Assembly: GCF_900143525.1 (NCBI RefSeq)
Contig: NZ_FREZ01000011.1
Span: forward strand, 47,828 to 111,827
Length of the DNA: 64,000 nucleotides
From: Ruegeria sp. Alg231-54
GTDB taxonomy: Bacteria; Pseudomonadota; Alphaproteobacteria; Rhodobacterales; Rhodobacteraceae
Direction: 5' to 3'
In this document: positions 45,751-55,189 of the stretch, piece after piece
How the letters are laid out: each line of letters opens with the position of its first letter
Numbering within the stretch: position 1 is the stretch's first letter
Notes under the pieces: generated by a model
The model's database searches: none
The model's input: only the letters and a program-made list of their open reading frames with translations
Told to the model about the DNA's origin: nothing
Position numbers and translations under genes: made by a program

Positions 45751-46983
45751 CTAGAAGACAGAGACCACCCACTTGATGATCACCGCGTTGGCTAGGTCGA
45801 CGAAGAAAGCAGAGACAAGTGGAAGTACTATGAAGGCAACTGGTGATGGGCCGTAACGCTGGGTGACGGCGGTCATGTTGGCGATCGCGGTGGGCGTGGC
45901 ACCGAGCGAGAAGCCCGCGAACCCCGCCGAAAGAACCGCAGCAAAATAGTTGCTTCCCATTAGGCGGAACACAATAAGGATGATGAACAAGGTTGCGGCC
46001 AGTGCCTGAAGAGTCATTGTTACGGCCAATACGCTCGCGCTCGAAGCCAAGGTCCATAGTTCCATAGACATCAGCGACATTGCGAGAAAGACCGACAGGC
46101 TGAACTCCGAGATCAGGTTGGTTGCACTGCTACGCGGGCTGAGACTGCGCCTTGGAAATAGCACAGGGAGAAGGTTGGCCAACAGTATCCCGCTGATCAG
46201 GCACGGAACAAATAGGGGCAGTTTTACTCCTGCGGCCTCGAGCGCCTCAAAGGCCGAAAATCCGATCGCGATGGCCACGTGAATCCACAAGATGCTCGAC
46301 ATGATCGAGGTTTGGGTAATCCCGGTGTCGTCGTCGCCCGCCTTACCTGTCGCTGCCGTTGGGACATGTCCATGTGTAGGGCTATCAGGAACGAGGTGAT
46401 GTCTCTGAATCAGGTACTTGGCGATAGGGCCTCCGATTACGCTCGCCAGGATCAGGCCGATGGTCGCAGCTGCAATTCCAAGCTCGGCTGCGCCTTGGAC
46501 TCCGAAGTCACTTTGAATTGTGGGCCCCCAGGCAATTGCCGTTCCATGGCCGCCGATGAGCGACGCCGTACCAAGCAGAACGCTAGCTTGGGGAGCAAGC
46601 CCGAATATGCTAGCCCCGATAAAGCCCACCAAGTTTTGAATGAGCATGAAGGCGATAGTCAGCCCAAGTAAAATCGCCAGAATGGGTCCTCCTTTCACAA
46701 GATCCGAGACTCGGGCGTTCAGCCCGACCGTGGTAAAGAAGTAGACGAGCAGAAAGTCTCGGGCAGAGAGATCGTATTGGATCTCGCGCCCAGTAACCAA
46801 AACGACTCCAAGCGCGATGAGCGCTGCCACTAACCCCCCACTTACCGGTTCTGGAATGCTGTAACGCTGCAGGAGTGGGTACCGGCGTGTCATCCTGGCG
46901 CCGAGGAAGTAGACGACGATCCCGAGCGTGAAGGCACCAAAGCTCTGTACTACGATAGGCTCAAGCAATGCGTTTGGCTCCAT
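45751..46983 (-). CDS. gltS: GltS-family sodium/glutamate symporter
   Basis: A 410-residue membrane protein from ATG 46983, which follows AAAGGAGCG. About ten to twelve helices in two inverted repeats. The family motifs are visible: GVVLVTG, FFTTVGLNA, SLIGGHGTAIAWGP in the first half and GFAGFSLGATPTAIANM in the second. By family knowledge it imports glutamate with sodium. A polar loop (residues about 205-225, SPTHGHVPTAATGKAGDDD) separates the halves. Stands alone; the IS30 element lies 268 bases upstream. Confidence 0.9.
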   Translation of the reverse strand: MEPNALLEPIVVQSFGAFTLGIVVYFLGARMTRRYPLLQRYSIPEPVSGGLVAALIALGVVLVTGREIQYDLSARDFLLVYFFTTVGLNARVSDLVKGGPILAILLGLTIAFMLIQNLVGFIGASIFGLAPQASVLLGTASLIGGHGTAIAWGPTIQSDFGVQGAAELGIAAATIGLILASVIGGPIAKYLIQRHHLVPDSPTHGHVPTAATGKAGDDDTGITQTSIMSSILWIHVAIAIGFSAFEALEAAGVKLPLFVPCLISGILLANLLPVLFPRRSLSPRSSATNLISEFSLSVFLAMSLMSMELWTLASSASVLAVTMTLQALAATLFIILIVFRLMGSNYFAAVLSAGFAGFSLGATPTAIANMTAVTQRYGPSPVAFIVLPLVSAFFVDLANAVIIKWVVSVF

Positions 46984-47218
46984 GTTCGCTCCTTTGGCAT
47001 TTTTCCGCACAGTCGCCAGACACCCGGCTACCTAGATCTATCGCCATTTCTGGCCATTCCGCGACTATACACGATACCAGCGCCGCGAGGTCCGCTGAGG
47101 GGATGGGAAAGCCCTGGAAAGGTCCCCAACGACGAAATCCTCCCCAAGTACATACCTGCCAATATACACAACCGTCAGAAACCCGATTTGACGTGAATCA
47201 AGCGATTACAACAACCAA

Positions 47219-47251
47219 TGAACTGCGACGGTCGGAAAGACCGCTCTGCGG
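47219..47251. repeat. Type I repeat, left part (split by IS30)
   Basis: Reads AACTGCGACGGTCGG then GACCGCTCTGCGG, and continues after the IS30 element as ACGAAACAGACGTT from 48481. The break lies in the CTGCGGAC core, as for the IS1182 insertion. Confidence 0.55.
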
Positions 47252-48478
47252 GGCGGTTTCAACGGGTCGACGCAACACTTTAATCTTTTTGGAAAGATGG
47301 AGTGAGCATCATGAAGTATCGTCGCCGCATATTCTTCACGGACAAACAGAAGTCAGATATTTGGGATCGATGGCAACGCGGGGAGTCGATGAGTTCGATT
47401 GGACGGCTGTTTGATCGCGAGTCGTCTTCGATTTATCCGCTGTTGGCTCGCACTGGCGGCATTCGCCCGCCGGGCCGTGTCAGATCCCGCCTTGCGCTGA
47501 CACTTTCCGAGCGAGAGGAGATTTCCAGAGGCTTACGAGCGCGGGCCTCGCTTCGTTCAATTGCCCAAACATTAAAGCGACCGGTATCCACAATCAGTCG
47601 AGAGGTCAGGCGCAATGGTGGCACCGAGGACTATCGTGCTGCGCCATCAGATGCAGCAGCTTGGAACCGTGCCCTGCGCCCAAAGCCGTGTAAGTTGGCC
47701 GGGAATGTCTATCTCTGTCGCGCAATATCGGCCAAGTTGATCCGCAAATGGTCCCCGCAACAAATCGCAGGCTGGCTGATGCGCGAACATCCCGAAGATG
47801 AAGGCAAGCGCGTCTCGCATGAGACAATCTATCGAAGCCTGTTTATCCAGACACGTGGCGTACTTAAGAAGGAATTGCTGGCACATCTGCGCGCAACGCG
47901 ATCCATACGCCGGTCTCGCCACGCCACCTTGAAGCGCAGCGGGTTGGGTCGGTTCAACGATGCGATATCGATCCGAGAAAGACCGGCAGAAGCCGAAGAT
48001 CGAGCCGTACCAGGCCACTGGGAGGGAGACTTGATTGCAGGCTCCGCCAACAGCTTCATCGCGACACTGGTCGAGCGACATTCGCGTTTTGTCATGCTGG
48101 CTAAGGTGAGCAACAAAGACAGTCACAGTGTCATTCAGGCGTTGATCAAACAGTCACGCAAGTTGCCCGAAGAGCTTTATCGCTCCCTGACCTGGGATCG
48201 CGGAACCGAGATGGCCGGGCACAAGACCTTCACCTTGGCGACGAACATCGATGTCTTTTTATGTGAACCACATTCGCCGTGGCAACGCGGTACAAACGAA
48301 AATACCAACCGCCTGCTGCGACAGTACTTTCCAAAAGGCACAGATTTGTCGATACATAGTCAAGCAAAGCTGAGCGCCGTCGCAAGACAGCTCAATGAAC
48401 GACCTCGAAAGACGCTCAACTACGAAACACCTGCCGAGCGTTTCAATGCATGTGTTGCGTCGATCCGTTGAAACCGCC
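47252..48478 (+). mobile_element. IS30-family insertion sequence, complete (1227 bp)
   Basis: Terminal inverted repeats of 27 bp differ at one position: the left begins GGCGGTTTCAACGGGTCGAC (47252) and the right end (48452-48478) is the complement of GGCGGTTTCAACGGATCGAC plus CGCAACAC. GG on both sides (47250-47251 and 48479-48480) is consistent with a two-base target duplication, though one cannot exclude a different boundary. Inserted in a type I intergenic repeat. Confidence 0.92.
47311..48471 (+). CDS. IS30-family transposase
   Basis: A 386-residue DDE transposase. ATG 47311 is chosen since GGAG lies eight bases before it; a GTG nine bases upstream is in frame. N-terminal helix-turn-helix regions (DIWDRWQRGESMSSIGRLFDR and LRSIAQTLKRPVSTISREVRRNGG) are typical of IS30. 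Catalytic triad: Asp in GHWEGDLI, Asp in TWDRGTEMAGH and Glu in RGTNENTNRLLRQYFPKGTDL. The stop lies inside the right inverted repeat. Intact and probably active. Confidence 0.94.
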   Translation: MKYRRRIFFTDKQKSDIWDRWQRGESMSSIGRLFDRESSSIYPLLARTGGIRPPGRVRSRLALTLSEREEISRGLRARASLRSIAQTLKRPVSTISREVRRNGGTEDYRAAPSDAAAWNRALRPKPCKLAGNVYLCRAISAKLIRKWSPQQIAGWLMREHPEDEGKRVSHETIYRSLFIQTRGVLKKELLAHLRATRSIRRSRHATLKRSGLGRFNDAISIRERPAEAEDRAVPGHWEGDLIAGSANSFIATLVERHSRFVMLAKVSNKDSHSVIQALIKQSRKLPEELYRSLTWDRGTEMAGHKTFTLATNIDVFLCEPHSPWQRGTNENTNRLLRQYFPKGTDLSIHSQAKLSAVARQLNERPRKTLNYETPAERFNACVASIR

Positions 48479-48704
48479 GGACGAAACAGACGTTACTAAA
48501 TGCGACTAAGCGTTGTCCGCCCAATTACTCTAGATTGCATGCGCACTATCTGCCGGAAATCTGATGCTCGATAACTTCGGTCTTTGGCTATACTGGCTGA
48601 CAAACATCTTTGAAACTGCGAAGCGGTGTGGCAACGTTTTGGCTATCCTGCGAAACTGTGTGATACTTTGCAGACTTCCATCATCAATTTCATTGGGAGA
48701 AGAC

Positions 48705-49250
48705 ATGCTAACCAAACTTCTTGTGCCCGCATTTTTCTTGATTTTGCCCGCGCTCAGTTTTGCTCAAACAGCTGAGCGCAGCGTGACCATCGAAGCCGAC
48801 GCGACAGTTAAGTCGGTTGATCCGGACACTCGGCTTATCGTGCTGCAAAACTCAGAGACGGGCGAAGAAGAGACCATTGTTGCAGGACCGGAAGTCGTAA
48901 ACTTCGACCAAATTGAAACAGGCGACACAGTCAAAGCGGTATACACACTGGGGGTAGCCGCAACCATGGCGTTCCCCGGCGAGGTTGACAGTATGGTTGA
49001 ATTGGAAGGCCAGGCTGCAGAGGGATCAACACCGGGCGTAGCTGCCGGAACGATGGTCACGTTAATTCTGACTTTTGTTTCATTCGACGCCGCGAACTCA
49101 ATCGCCACTGTGACAGACAGCAGCGGCACTGAACAAATGATCGAGGTTGAAACGGATGTTGGTCGTGAGTTTGTTGAACAGCTTAGCCCGGGAGACAGAG
49201 TAGCTCTGAGCTTCACGGAAGGTCTCGCGGTGGGAATTGTTGAAGAATAG
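48705..49250 (+). CDS. Exported hypothetical protein
   Basis: A 181-residue protein from ATG 48705, which has GGGAGA five bases upstream. Signal peptide MLTKLLVPAFFLILPALSFA, cleavage before QTAERS. The mature part is acidic and beta-rich, with two similar halves (VTIEADATVKSVDPDTRLIVL and LILTFVSFDAANSIATVTDS) that look like OB-like or barrel strands. I do not recognise a named family. It lies between IS30 and IS6 copy D. Confidence 0.68.
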   Translation: MLTKLLVPAFFLILPALSFAQTAERSVTIEADATVKSVDPDTRLIVLQNSETGEEETIVAGPEVVNFDQIETGDTVKAVYTLGVAATMAFPGEVDSMVELEGQAAEGSTPGVAAGTMVTLILTFVSFDAANSIATVTDSSGTEQMIEVETDVGREFVEQLSPGDRVALSFTEGLAVGIVEE

Positions 49251-49311
49251 GCGTCCGCGGCGCAGCTTCATCAGGCCTACCTTATGTTTCTTTTACCGCC
49301 ACCATTGGAAC

Positions 49312-50129
49312 GGTGCTGTCAGACGAATTCGAACCAGTCTCAGTTTGCCGCGGAAACCGTGAACCTATCCGGAACAAAGTTGACGCCACTCGCTAAGAGC
49401 GGCGGTGCGTGTCAGCTTGAAGGTGTCCCGGCTGGTGAGCGATCTTTCCTGGTTGAAGTGGTTGTAGACCGAGGAATGGACGGAGGCGAATTTCTGCAAA
49501 CTTCGCATGCGCCTGAAACGCTGCATCGCGCGCTCACGTCGTCGAAACGGCAGGTGCGAGTTCTCGACTCGGTTGTTGAGCCACCTGCCCGTTTGCTGTT
49601 TTTCGAATGCACCCAGTTCTCTGAGCGCGGCTCTGTATGAGGCGAAGCGATCCGTGACGACGGTTTCCGCTTTGCCGTGTCGCTTCATTAACTTCTTGAG
49701 GAATTTCAGTGCAGCCTGCTTGTTTCGGCGTTTGGTAACAACGACTTCCAGCACCTCGCCTTCGTGATCAACAGCCCGCCAAAGATAATGCCGCTTGCCA
49801 TTCACCTTCACGAAAACCTCGTCCACGTGCCACTTCCATTTGGAGAACGCGCGCAGCTGCTGAACACGCTTCTGCCTTATCTCAGCAGCAAACATCGGGC
49901 CAAACCTATTCCACCAATATCGGACAGTTTCGTGGCTCACATCGATGCCTCGCTCGTGCAACAGATCTTCGACATTCCGAAGCGATAGCGGGAATCGGAT
50001 GTACAACATCACCGCAAGGCGGATGATCTCGGGACTGGTTTTGAAGTATTTGAAAGAGGCAGGCCTGGTCATGGGCAAAAGCTACGCAACCGCCCTGCCC
50101 CGCTCAAGCAAAGTTCTTCTGACAAGACC
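49312..50129 (-). mobile_element. IS6-family insertion sequence, complete copy D (818 bp)
   Basis: Ends GGTGCTGTCAGACGAATTCG and TCTTCTGACAAGACC as in copies B and C; the same 818-bp length and the same orientation. The flanking octamers (ATTGGAAC and CTTTGAAT) do not match. The right flank runs into a type I repeat after about 25 bases. Confidence 0.92.
49365..50078 (-). CDS. IS6-family transposase (copy D)
   Basis: A 237-residue intact DDE transposase, closest by eye to copy B (same EWRQLCSG ending and ERGIDVSHET segment). Catalytic Asp, Asp and Glu are in WHVDEVFVKV, VVTDRFASY and NRVENSHLPF. Its similarity to copies 40 kb away gives homologous segments for recombination in direct orientation. 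Confidence 0.94.
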   Translation of the reverse strand: MPMTRPASFKYFKTSPEIIRLAVMLYIRFPLSLRNVEDLLHERGIDVSHETVRYWWNRFGPMFAAEIRQKRVQQLRAFSKWKWHVDEVFVKVNGKRHYLWRAVDHEGEVLEVVVTKRRNKQAALKFLKKLMKRHGKAETVVTDRFASYRAALRELGAFEKQQTGRWLNNRVENSHLPFRRRERAMQRFRRMRSLQKFASVHSSVYNHFNQERSLTSRDTFKLTRTAALSEWRQLCSG

Positions 50130-50154
50130 CTTTGAATGCTGCGGTGCGGCTGAC

Positions 50155-50222
50155 GGCGGCTTTGTCCGCAGAGCGGTCTTTCGCTGCAACTTGCTTGAAC
50201 GGCAACTCTGCGGACTTAGCTG
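50155..50222. repeat. Type I repeats in opposed orientation
   Basis: GGCTTTGTCCGCAGAGCGGTC is the reverse complement of the repeat core, and it runs directly into a forward copy (TTCGCTGCAACTTGC..GAACGGCAACTCTGCGGACT). The pair lies in the 361-base gap between IS6 copy D and the DUF1254 gene. The rest of the gap (50223-50490) holds nothing recognised. Confidence 0.55.
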
Positions 50223-50490
50223 CCGTTGCCGGAAACTGCTCCAATGTCTCCTGCCAGCCCCAACCACGACATTCATTCAAGACGCAGCGCTGGCCCTGCT
50301 GCAGGTGCGATAGATTTCCCAAGAGCAGACCTTCAGGTCCACTCAGCCGATAAGGGCGATACCGCGCCCGGCGCAAATGGCGGCTGTGCGCACCAAGCGG
50401 TCATTGTGTAGGCGCGGCGTCGGCAAATTGGCCATCGCCTCACAGATTGGCACTCGGCAAATCTCGCCGTGAGCTAAAGGTTTCCAAACA

Positions 50491-51882
50491 CTACATTGGC
50501 TCGAGATCGTTTAGCTTCCAGCCGTTGTTTGTGTATGCCTCTTTCGGACCGTAGAAGCGGAACAATAGGAAGTAGTTCTCAGCACCGCCTGTCGGAAGAT
50601 AATTCACGCCGTCGTTCAGCGCTTCCGGGCCAAAGTAAACGTCAACAGTTCCGTCATCGTTGACCTTGGGTGTAGGGCTTTCAGTTGACGCGAGGCCGAT
50701 TGGGTCCGCGCCTCGGATGTAGGAGGCTGTGGCCACATCGTACACGAGAATTGACCAAAACTGCTCTACGGGAACATCTGCAGGGACGGTAAGTTTGTAG
50801 TTTCTGTCACCCTCCAACGGCGCTCCGGAGACGTCACGAGTAGCCATCAGGTAGGCGGTGGCGGAGCCGAGCTGCACCGGAGGCGCAATGTATGTGTAGT
50901 AGGTGAACGCCCGATCATCGATGTAGACTTTGTTTTCGTCCTCGTAGGTCATCATCGTCCCGATCATTGAGTTTGCGACCGGTTGTGTCCATTGGGTGGC
51001 ATCCCCCCACCGCAGGGGAGGTATAACGCTCAGGCTGTGCTGTAGTTCCACGTGAACCCGCGCCATGACTTCATCGAGGATCGCACGTTCCGCATCGGTA
51101 GGATTGAAACTGCCGCCACGCTCAATTCCGATGCTGCTCAACATACCCATCGGGTATTTGTCGACCTCTCGAACCTCCTCGTGATTGATGATTTCTTGCA
51201 GCCTATCAAAGAAGGTGCTGTCGAACGGAAATTGCGACGTGTACAGAGCATCGTAGACGTCCATATGCGGCAAACGTTCATCGCTGCCATAAGGGTACTG
51301 CTGGATGCCGTTCTTGATGTAAGCCTCGGCCGCTTTCAAAGTCGAAGGCTCCAAATCCGGCGTGATAATGCGTAGATTTCCATAGCCCCGATAGGTTTCG
51401 AGAGGCACGGGAAAGTATCCGTCGGGTACTTTAGTGTCGGTGTTTGCTGCATAGAGGAAGTATTTGCCGCCCTCACCGTTGTCATCCCCGCGCGGGCCGA
51501 CATCGACAACCGGCTGCTGCCAGACATCGAGAAAGGTGCCAAAGATGCTGTACTCTTCCGTGGCCGCAGGAATTTCCACCACCACAGGGCCGTCCTTCAA
51601 ATCATAAATGAGAGCAGCGTAGGGCGTGGAATTGTTTGGTGTGGGCGCTTGAAACTTCCAGTTGGGAGGTTGCGAGAAAAACGCGACCTGATTGAGTTCT
51701 TGGCCCGCGTCAATTGCACCGGCAATCATCTGATTTCCCGCAACTAGCGGTTGCGCCCACAAGGCGCTCTCATATGCACGTCGCTCAAACCTCTCTCGTT
51801 CAAAGTCTCGTTCGGTCGCGGACGCTGGTGCAACGGCCATCGCTACTCCTGCAGCCAAGGATAGAATGGAAATCAGCTTCAT
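50491..51882 (-). CDS. Exported DUF1254/DUF1214 protein
   Basis: A 463-residue protein with signal peptide (cleavage near ASATERD). The N-terminal DUF1254 part contains NNSTPYAALIYDLKDGPVVVEIP and GKYFLYA; the C-terminal DUF1214 part contains NYKLTVPADVPVEQFWSILVYD and YFGPEAL, and ends LLFRFYGPKEAYTNNGWKLND. These paired domains occur in periplasmic proteins of unestablished enzymatic function. Divergent from a longer family member at 52120, suggesting one regulatory region between them. Confidence 0.9.
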   Translation of the reverse strand: MKLISILSLAAGVAMAVAPASATERDFERERFERRAYESALWAQPLVAGNQMIAGAIDAGQELNQVAFFSQPPNWKFQAPTPNNSTPYAALIYDLKDGPVVVEIPAATEEYSIFGTFLDVWQQPVVDVGPRGDDNGEGGKYFLYAANTDTKVPDGYFPVPLETYRGYGNLRIITPDLEPSTLKAAEAYIKNGIQQYPYGSDERLPHMDVYDALYTSQFPFDSTFFDRLQEIINHEEVREVDKYPMGMLSSIGIERGGSFNPTDAERAILDEVMARVHVELQHSLSVIPPLRWGDATQWTQPVANSMIGTMMTYEDENKVYIDDRAFTYYTYIAPPVQLGSATAYLMATRDVSGAPLEGDRNYKLTVPADVPVEQFWSILVYDVATASYIRGADPIGLASTESPTPKVNDDGTVDVYFGPEALNDGVNYLPTGGAENYFLLFRFYGPKEAYTNNGWKLNDLEPM

Positions 51883-52119
51883 AGTGCATACTCACAATCG
51901 AGTGGTTTCGGCGACTATGGGTTGGGCATCTAGCATTGTCGAGTCGGCATCCAAGCCGAGGATGGCCTTGGGTTGACCTCTGCCAAAGATCTCAGGCCGC
52001 GCTGCGCGAAGAACTGCTGAGTGCGGAGACCCTTTGCGGGTAAGCCCCTTTTGCGGATCCCGTTTTTTGGGCTATCGTTTTTGCCAAGCTCTCACCAATC
52101 GGCTTTTTGGAGACCGTAT

Positions 52120-53544
52120 ATGTCCCGTTTTTCCTTTGCTGCAGTGCTCGCCGTCTGCTTGGCCTCTCCGATTTCTGCGCAACCTGAGGGTTTCCCACCC
52201 CTTGATGCGACCGAAATCTATCGGGAGATGGATTTGCAGACATTGGTTCGCGCCTATTCTGATATGCATCCCGAAGTTGGCTTCCTTTCAGTTTACAACG
52301 CCTATCTAAAAGAAGGCTCAACCCAGCAGAACGTAGGGATCATGGAAACGTCGGTCGATAGCCGTCAAATCGTTTTGACTGCCAACTCTGAGACCATCTA
52401 CGCTGTTCACCCGGTAAACCTTTCGGAACAAGGCGGCGCAGTGGTGGTCGAGGTGCCTCAGGGCATGCAGGGTATGGCCAACGTACCGGGTTGGTGGAAC
52501 ATCACGGATATCGGCGGGCTGGGTCCTGATAGAGGGCAAGGCGGTAGGTACCTCTTCACCGCGCCGGGCTACGTCGGAGAGATTCCGGACGGCTACTATC
52601 ATTTTGAAAGCCCGGCGAATACGATCCTTTGGTTGTTGCGAGGCTTCGTCGAAGATGGCGATACCGAAGCTGCGGTCGCCAATATGCAGGCGGGTATCAG
52701 GACATACAGCCTCTCGGACGCGGCCAACCCACCGGAAACGACCTTCTACAATACCTCGGAAAGCATGACCAATGGCCAGCCGATGGACATGCTCTACGAG
52801 AAGGAGGACGTCCTACCGATGGTCCGGCAGTATTTCGAGTTGAATGGGCCGAACGCAAACCCGATGCGCGAGGGCCTCTACAGCTTGCTCTACGACGCGG
52901 GCTTCTTCGATGGGACGGTCGATCCCACACTTATGAATGAAGCGGCTGCAATCGGCGACATCAACCAGCGCACAAGAACCTTCAACAACCGCGCCCCAAA
53001 TTCTTTCAAGTGGCCGGATGAGAGTTCGTGGCAGTGGGCAAATAATTATGCCGACGAGAACTTCACCGACCGCGCCAATGGCGTCTACTCGTCCTCGCAG
53101 CACCAGGTCTGGTCGCACATGGCGACCTTTAACTCGGTAGGTATGACGCGCCCGCCACGGGGTACCGGTTCACAATACATCTATTCCTCCAAGGATTCTG
53201 AAGGCCAATGGCTCGACGGTGGCAACCACTACACATTGACCATCCCCGCTGAGCCTCCGGCCGATGACTTCTGGTCGATCATCCTCTACGACGCCGAGTA
53301 TCGCTCAATGTTAAAAAACGAGAGTTTCCGCTGGGGCGTAAATTCCTACGCAGAAGATCTTGAGTTTGAAGATGACGGGTCCGCTGTCCTTCACTTTGCG
53401 CCCGAGCAACCTGATGGGGTCGCTATGCGCAATTGGGTCGAAACGAACCCAGGTGAAGGCTACATGATTTGGTTCCGCACCTACGGGCCGACAGATGCTT
53501 GGTATGACGATAGCTGGATTCTGCCAAATATTTCGAAGCAATAG
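52120..53544 (+). CDS. Exported DUF1254/DUF1214 protein, second member
   Basis: A 474-residue protein from ATG 52120 with GGAG nine bases upstream and a signal peptide ending SPISAQP. Same two domains as the neighbour: TANSETIYAVHPVNL and GRYLFTAPGYVG in DUF1254, then NHYTLTIPAEPPADDFWSIILYD, LHFAPEQP and YMIWFRTYGPTDAWYDDSW at the C-terminus. The two proteins are clearly related but far from identical, so the pair is an old duplication or independent acquisition. The 237-base gap between their starts should hold both promoters. Confidence 0.9.
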   Translation: MSRFSFAAVLAVCLASPISAQPEGFPPLDATEIYREMDLQTLVRAYSDMHPEVGFLSVYNAYLKEGSTQQNVGIMETSVDSRQIVLTANSETIYAVHPVNLSEQGGAVVVEVPQGMQGMANVPGWWNITDIGGLGPDRGQGGRYLFTAPGYVGEIPDGYYHFESPANTILWLLRGFVEDGDTEAAVANMQAGIRTYSLSDAANPPETTFYNTSESMTNGQPMDMLYEKEDVLPMVRQYFELNGPNANPMREGLYSLLYDAGFFDGTVDPTLMNEAAAIGDINQRTRTFNNRAPNSFKWPDESSWQWANNYADENFTDRANGVYSSSQHQVWSHMATFNSVGMTRPPRGTGSQYIYSSKDSEGQWLDGGNHYTLTIPAEPPADDFWSIILYDAEYRSMLKNESFRWGVNSYAEDLEFEDDGSAVLHFAPEQPDGVAMRNWVETNPGEGYMIWFRTYGPTDAWYDDSWILPNISKQ

Positions 53545-53807
53545 GCAGTTCGTTTGGTGTGGCGCGCGCAGGCTCATGTTCCACCCAAATCATTGGCCGC
53601 AAAATCCCTAGGTTTGCAATCGTGACCGACCGCTTCGTCCGCTCCGCCGACATCTGCACCCAAAAGCTCGTCGCACCTCTCATCAACGACCGCTTTTCAT
53701 GCGGCAACGCAGCGGTCGTAGGCATTGTTAACAGGCTGAAAGTCGGGCTTTGCAAAGGGCGCTACCTGCGCAAAGCTGCCGTCGGTGCGTTTCACAGCAT
53801 CGGTCAA

Positions 53808-53876
53808 TTTGGGCTCAATGAGGTCGTTCGCTGCACTGGGCATGAACGACCACTTTGCGGACTTTACCGACATTCG
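53808..53876. repeat. Type I dispersed intergenic repeat
   Basis: AATTTGGGCTCAATGAGGTC, GTTCGCTGCACTGGGCATGAACG, ACCACTTTGCGGACTTTACC. In the 531-base gap after the DUF1254 gene, which also holds repeat-like fragments near 53640-53720 and no gene. Confidence 0.68.
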
Positions 53877-53981
53877 TCTTTCTGACTTTGCTGACGCAGC
53901 ATGGCCACGCGTTTGCGGTATGTCTGTCGCTGCCTTGCAGCCCACGTCGCTAATGCGGTCATTCAATCTGGCTCCATGACG

Positions 53982-54046
53982 TCAAATCCAAACCGCATTT
54001 TCGCTGCAGAGTGTCATAACTATCAAGACGCGGGACTTTGCGGATT
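53982..54046. repeat. Type II intergenic repeat, partial copy
   Basis: AAATCCAAACCGCATTTTCG, CTGCAGAGTGTCATAAC and GACGCGGGACTTTGCGG align with the right half of the type II copies at 23483 and 25861. Confidence 0.5.
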
Positions 54047-54075
54047 TGTTCTTTCGCTCACTTGGTTCTTTAGTT

Positions 54076-54441
54076 TTACATCGCCACAGCACACCGAAAC
54101 CTGTCCTTACCGACGATCGAAAGTGAAAAATCCGGCGGCTCGGGAAGATAGACTTTCAAAACATCGCCTGCTTGCAATATTCTGAAGTCTCCACTGGGAA
54201 CTTCCAACTTCATCTGCCCAGCAAGGCAGAAAACTATTCTCGGGCAATCAAGCACCCGATCTCTATCTGTATATCCTGGTGGAAACTCTACGAACGTCAG
54301 GCCCTTACAGTCGAAAGTATTGCTTATCGATGTTCGTCGTCTGTCCCAGTCGTGGTCACCGAAAGACATTTCTACCGTTTCTTCAGAGATCACGGTCTCT
54401 TCCGAAGGGTTTACTTTCAAAGTGATCAGTATTTGTGCCAT
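54076..54441 (-). CDS. Small cupin-domain protein
   Basis: A 121-residue single-domain protein. The second half shows a cupin-like beta pattern: FVEFPPGYTDRDRV, IVFCLAGQMKLEV and FRILQAGDVLKVYLPE. The usual metal-binding His residues are not evident, so it may be a non-enzymatic sensor or binding protein. No signal peptide. It stands alone between repeats and the DUF3124 gene. Confidence 0.65.
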   Translation of the reverse strand: MAQILITLKVNPSEETVISEETVEMSFGDHDWDRRRTSISNTFDCKGLTFVEFPPGYTDRDRVLDCPRIVFCLAGQMKLEVPSGDFRILQAGDVLKVYLPEPPDFSLSIVGKDRFRCAVAM

Positions 54442-54685
54442 TTCGTGCCTCTGGTTATCGTCGACGCAACAGTAGTGTCGGTTTCATTTGAAGTCACTAT
54501 GCAGCCTAAAGTGTTAGGGGCTTATGTTACGATATCAGAGTAGTTCAGAAGGTAGCTGGCAGTTTTGTGAAGAGTGAGACTCTGGCTGACCTCACAAAGA
54601 GCCTCAGACGGCCTAAATTTGGTTGCCCTAAGCCAATCTTGCTTTGCGTGAAGCATCCTTCGACGCCAAACTTCCCAATTCAATA

Positions 54686-55189
54686 TTATCTTTGAGACAG
54701 CACGCGTGCTTTGGAGATGAAAGAAATGCCGTGGGTGCCGTTTCCGCCGACGATAAGGGCTTCAACGATTGGTTGAAGAACCGCGTCTTCTGCTTCCCAT
54801 TTCACCACGAAATTTCCACCATGGGCGTTTTGTGTCGACCCGAGTGGTACCAAAACTCTAATAGACTGAAATGACTCAAGCACTTTTTCACCGTTAAGAT
54901 GGCGTTTTACCAAACCGCCATCTGTATCGAGATACTCGATTTCCAAGACAGCAATACTCAGTTCCGGGTCAACATTGTGTATATACAGGGTGGATGCCAG
55001 CGGTTCACTCGATCCTTCACGAGTGAGAACCTCAGAATATCCAGGGACAAAAAGGGTTTGAGCATTCAACCGGGCAAAAGGTTCGGCTTCCTGAGCAAGT
55101 ACCCCTTTAACTGGGAAAACCAGAGCCATTGAGCATATTGCGGCCAATAGATTGGCTTTGGGGAGATGACGTACGGTCTGGTGTTTCAT
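54686..55189 (-). CDS. Exported DUF3124 protein
   Basis: A 167-residue protein from ATG 55189. Signal peptide of about 30 residues ending GVLAQEAE. The mature part contains QTLFVPGYSEVLTREGSSEPLASTLYIHNVD and ends GISFISKARV, matching DUF3124, a small periplasmic family of unknown role. The ATG has no good ribosome site of its own but overlaps the stop of a 17-codon frame that does. It lies 78 bases downstream of an mscS-type gene, consistent with co-transcription. Confidence 0.75.
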   Translation of the reverse strand: MKHQTVRHLPKANLLAAICSMALVFPVKGVLAQEAEPFARLNAQTLFVPGYSEVLTREGSSEPLASTLYIHNVDPELSIAVLEIEYLDTDGGLVKRHLNGEKVLESFQSIRVLVPLGSTQNAHGGNFVVKWEAEDAVLQPIVEALIVGGNGTHGISFISKARVLSQR

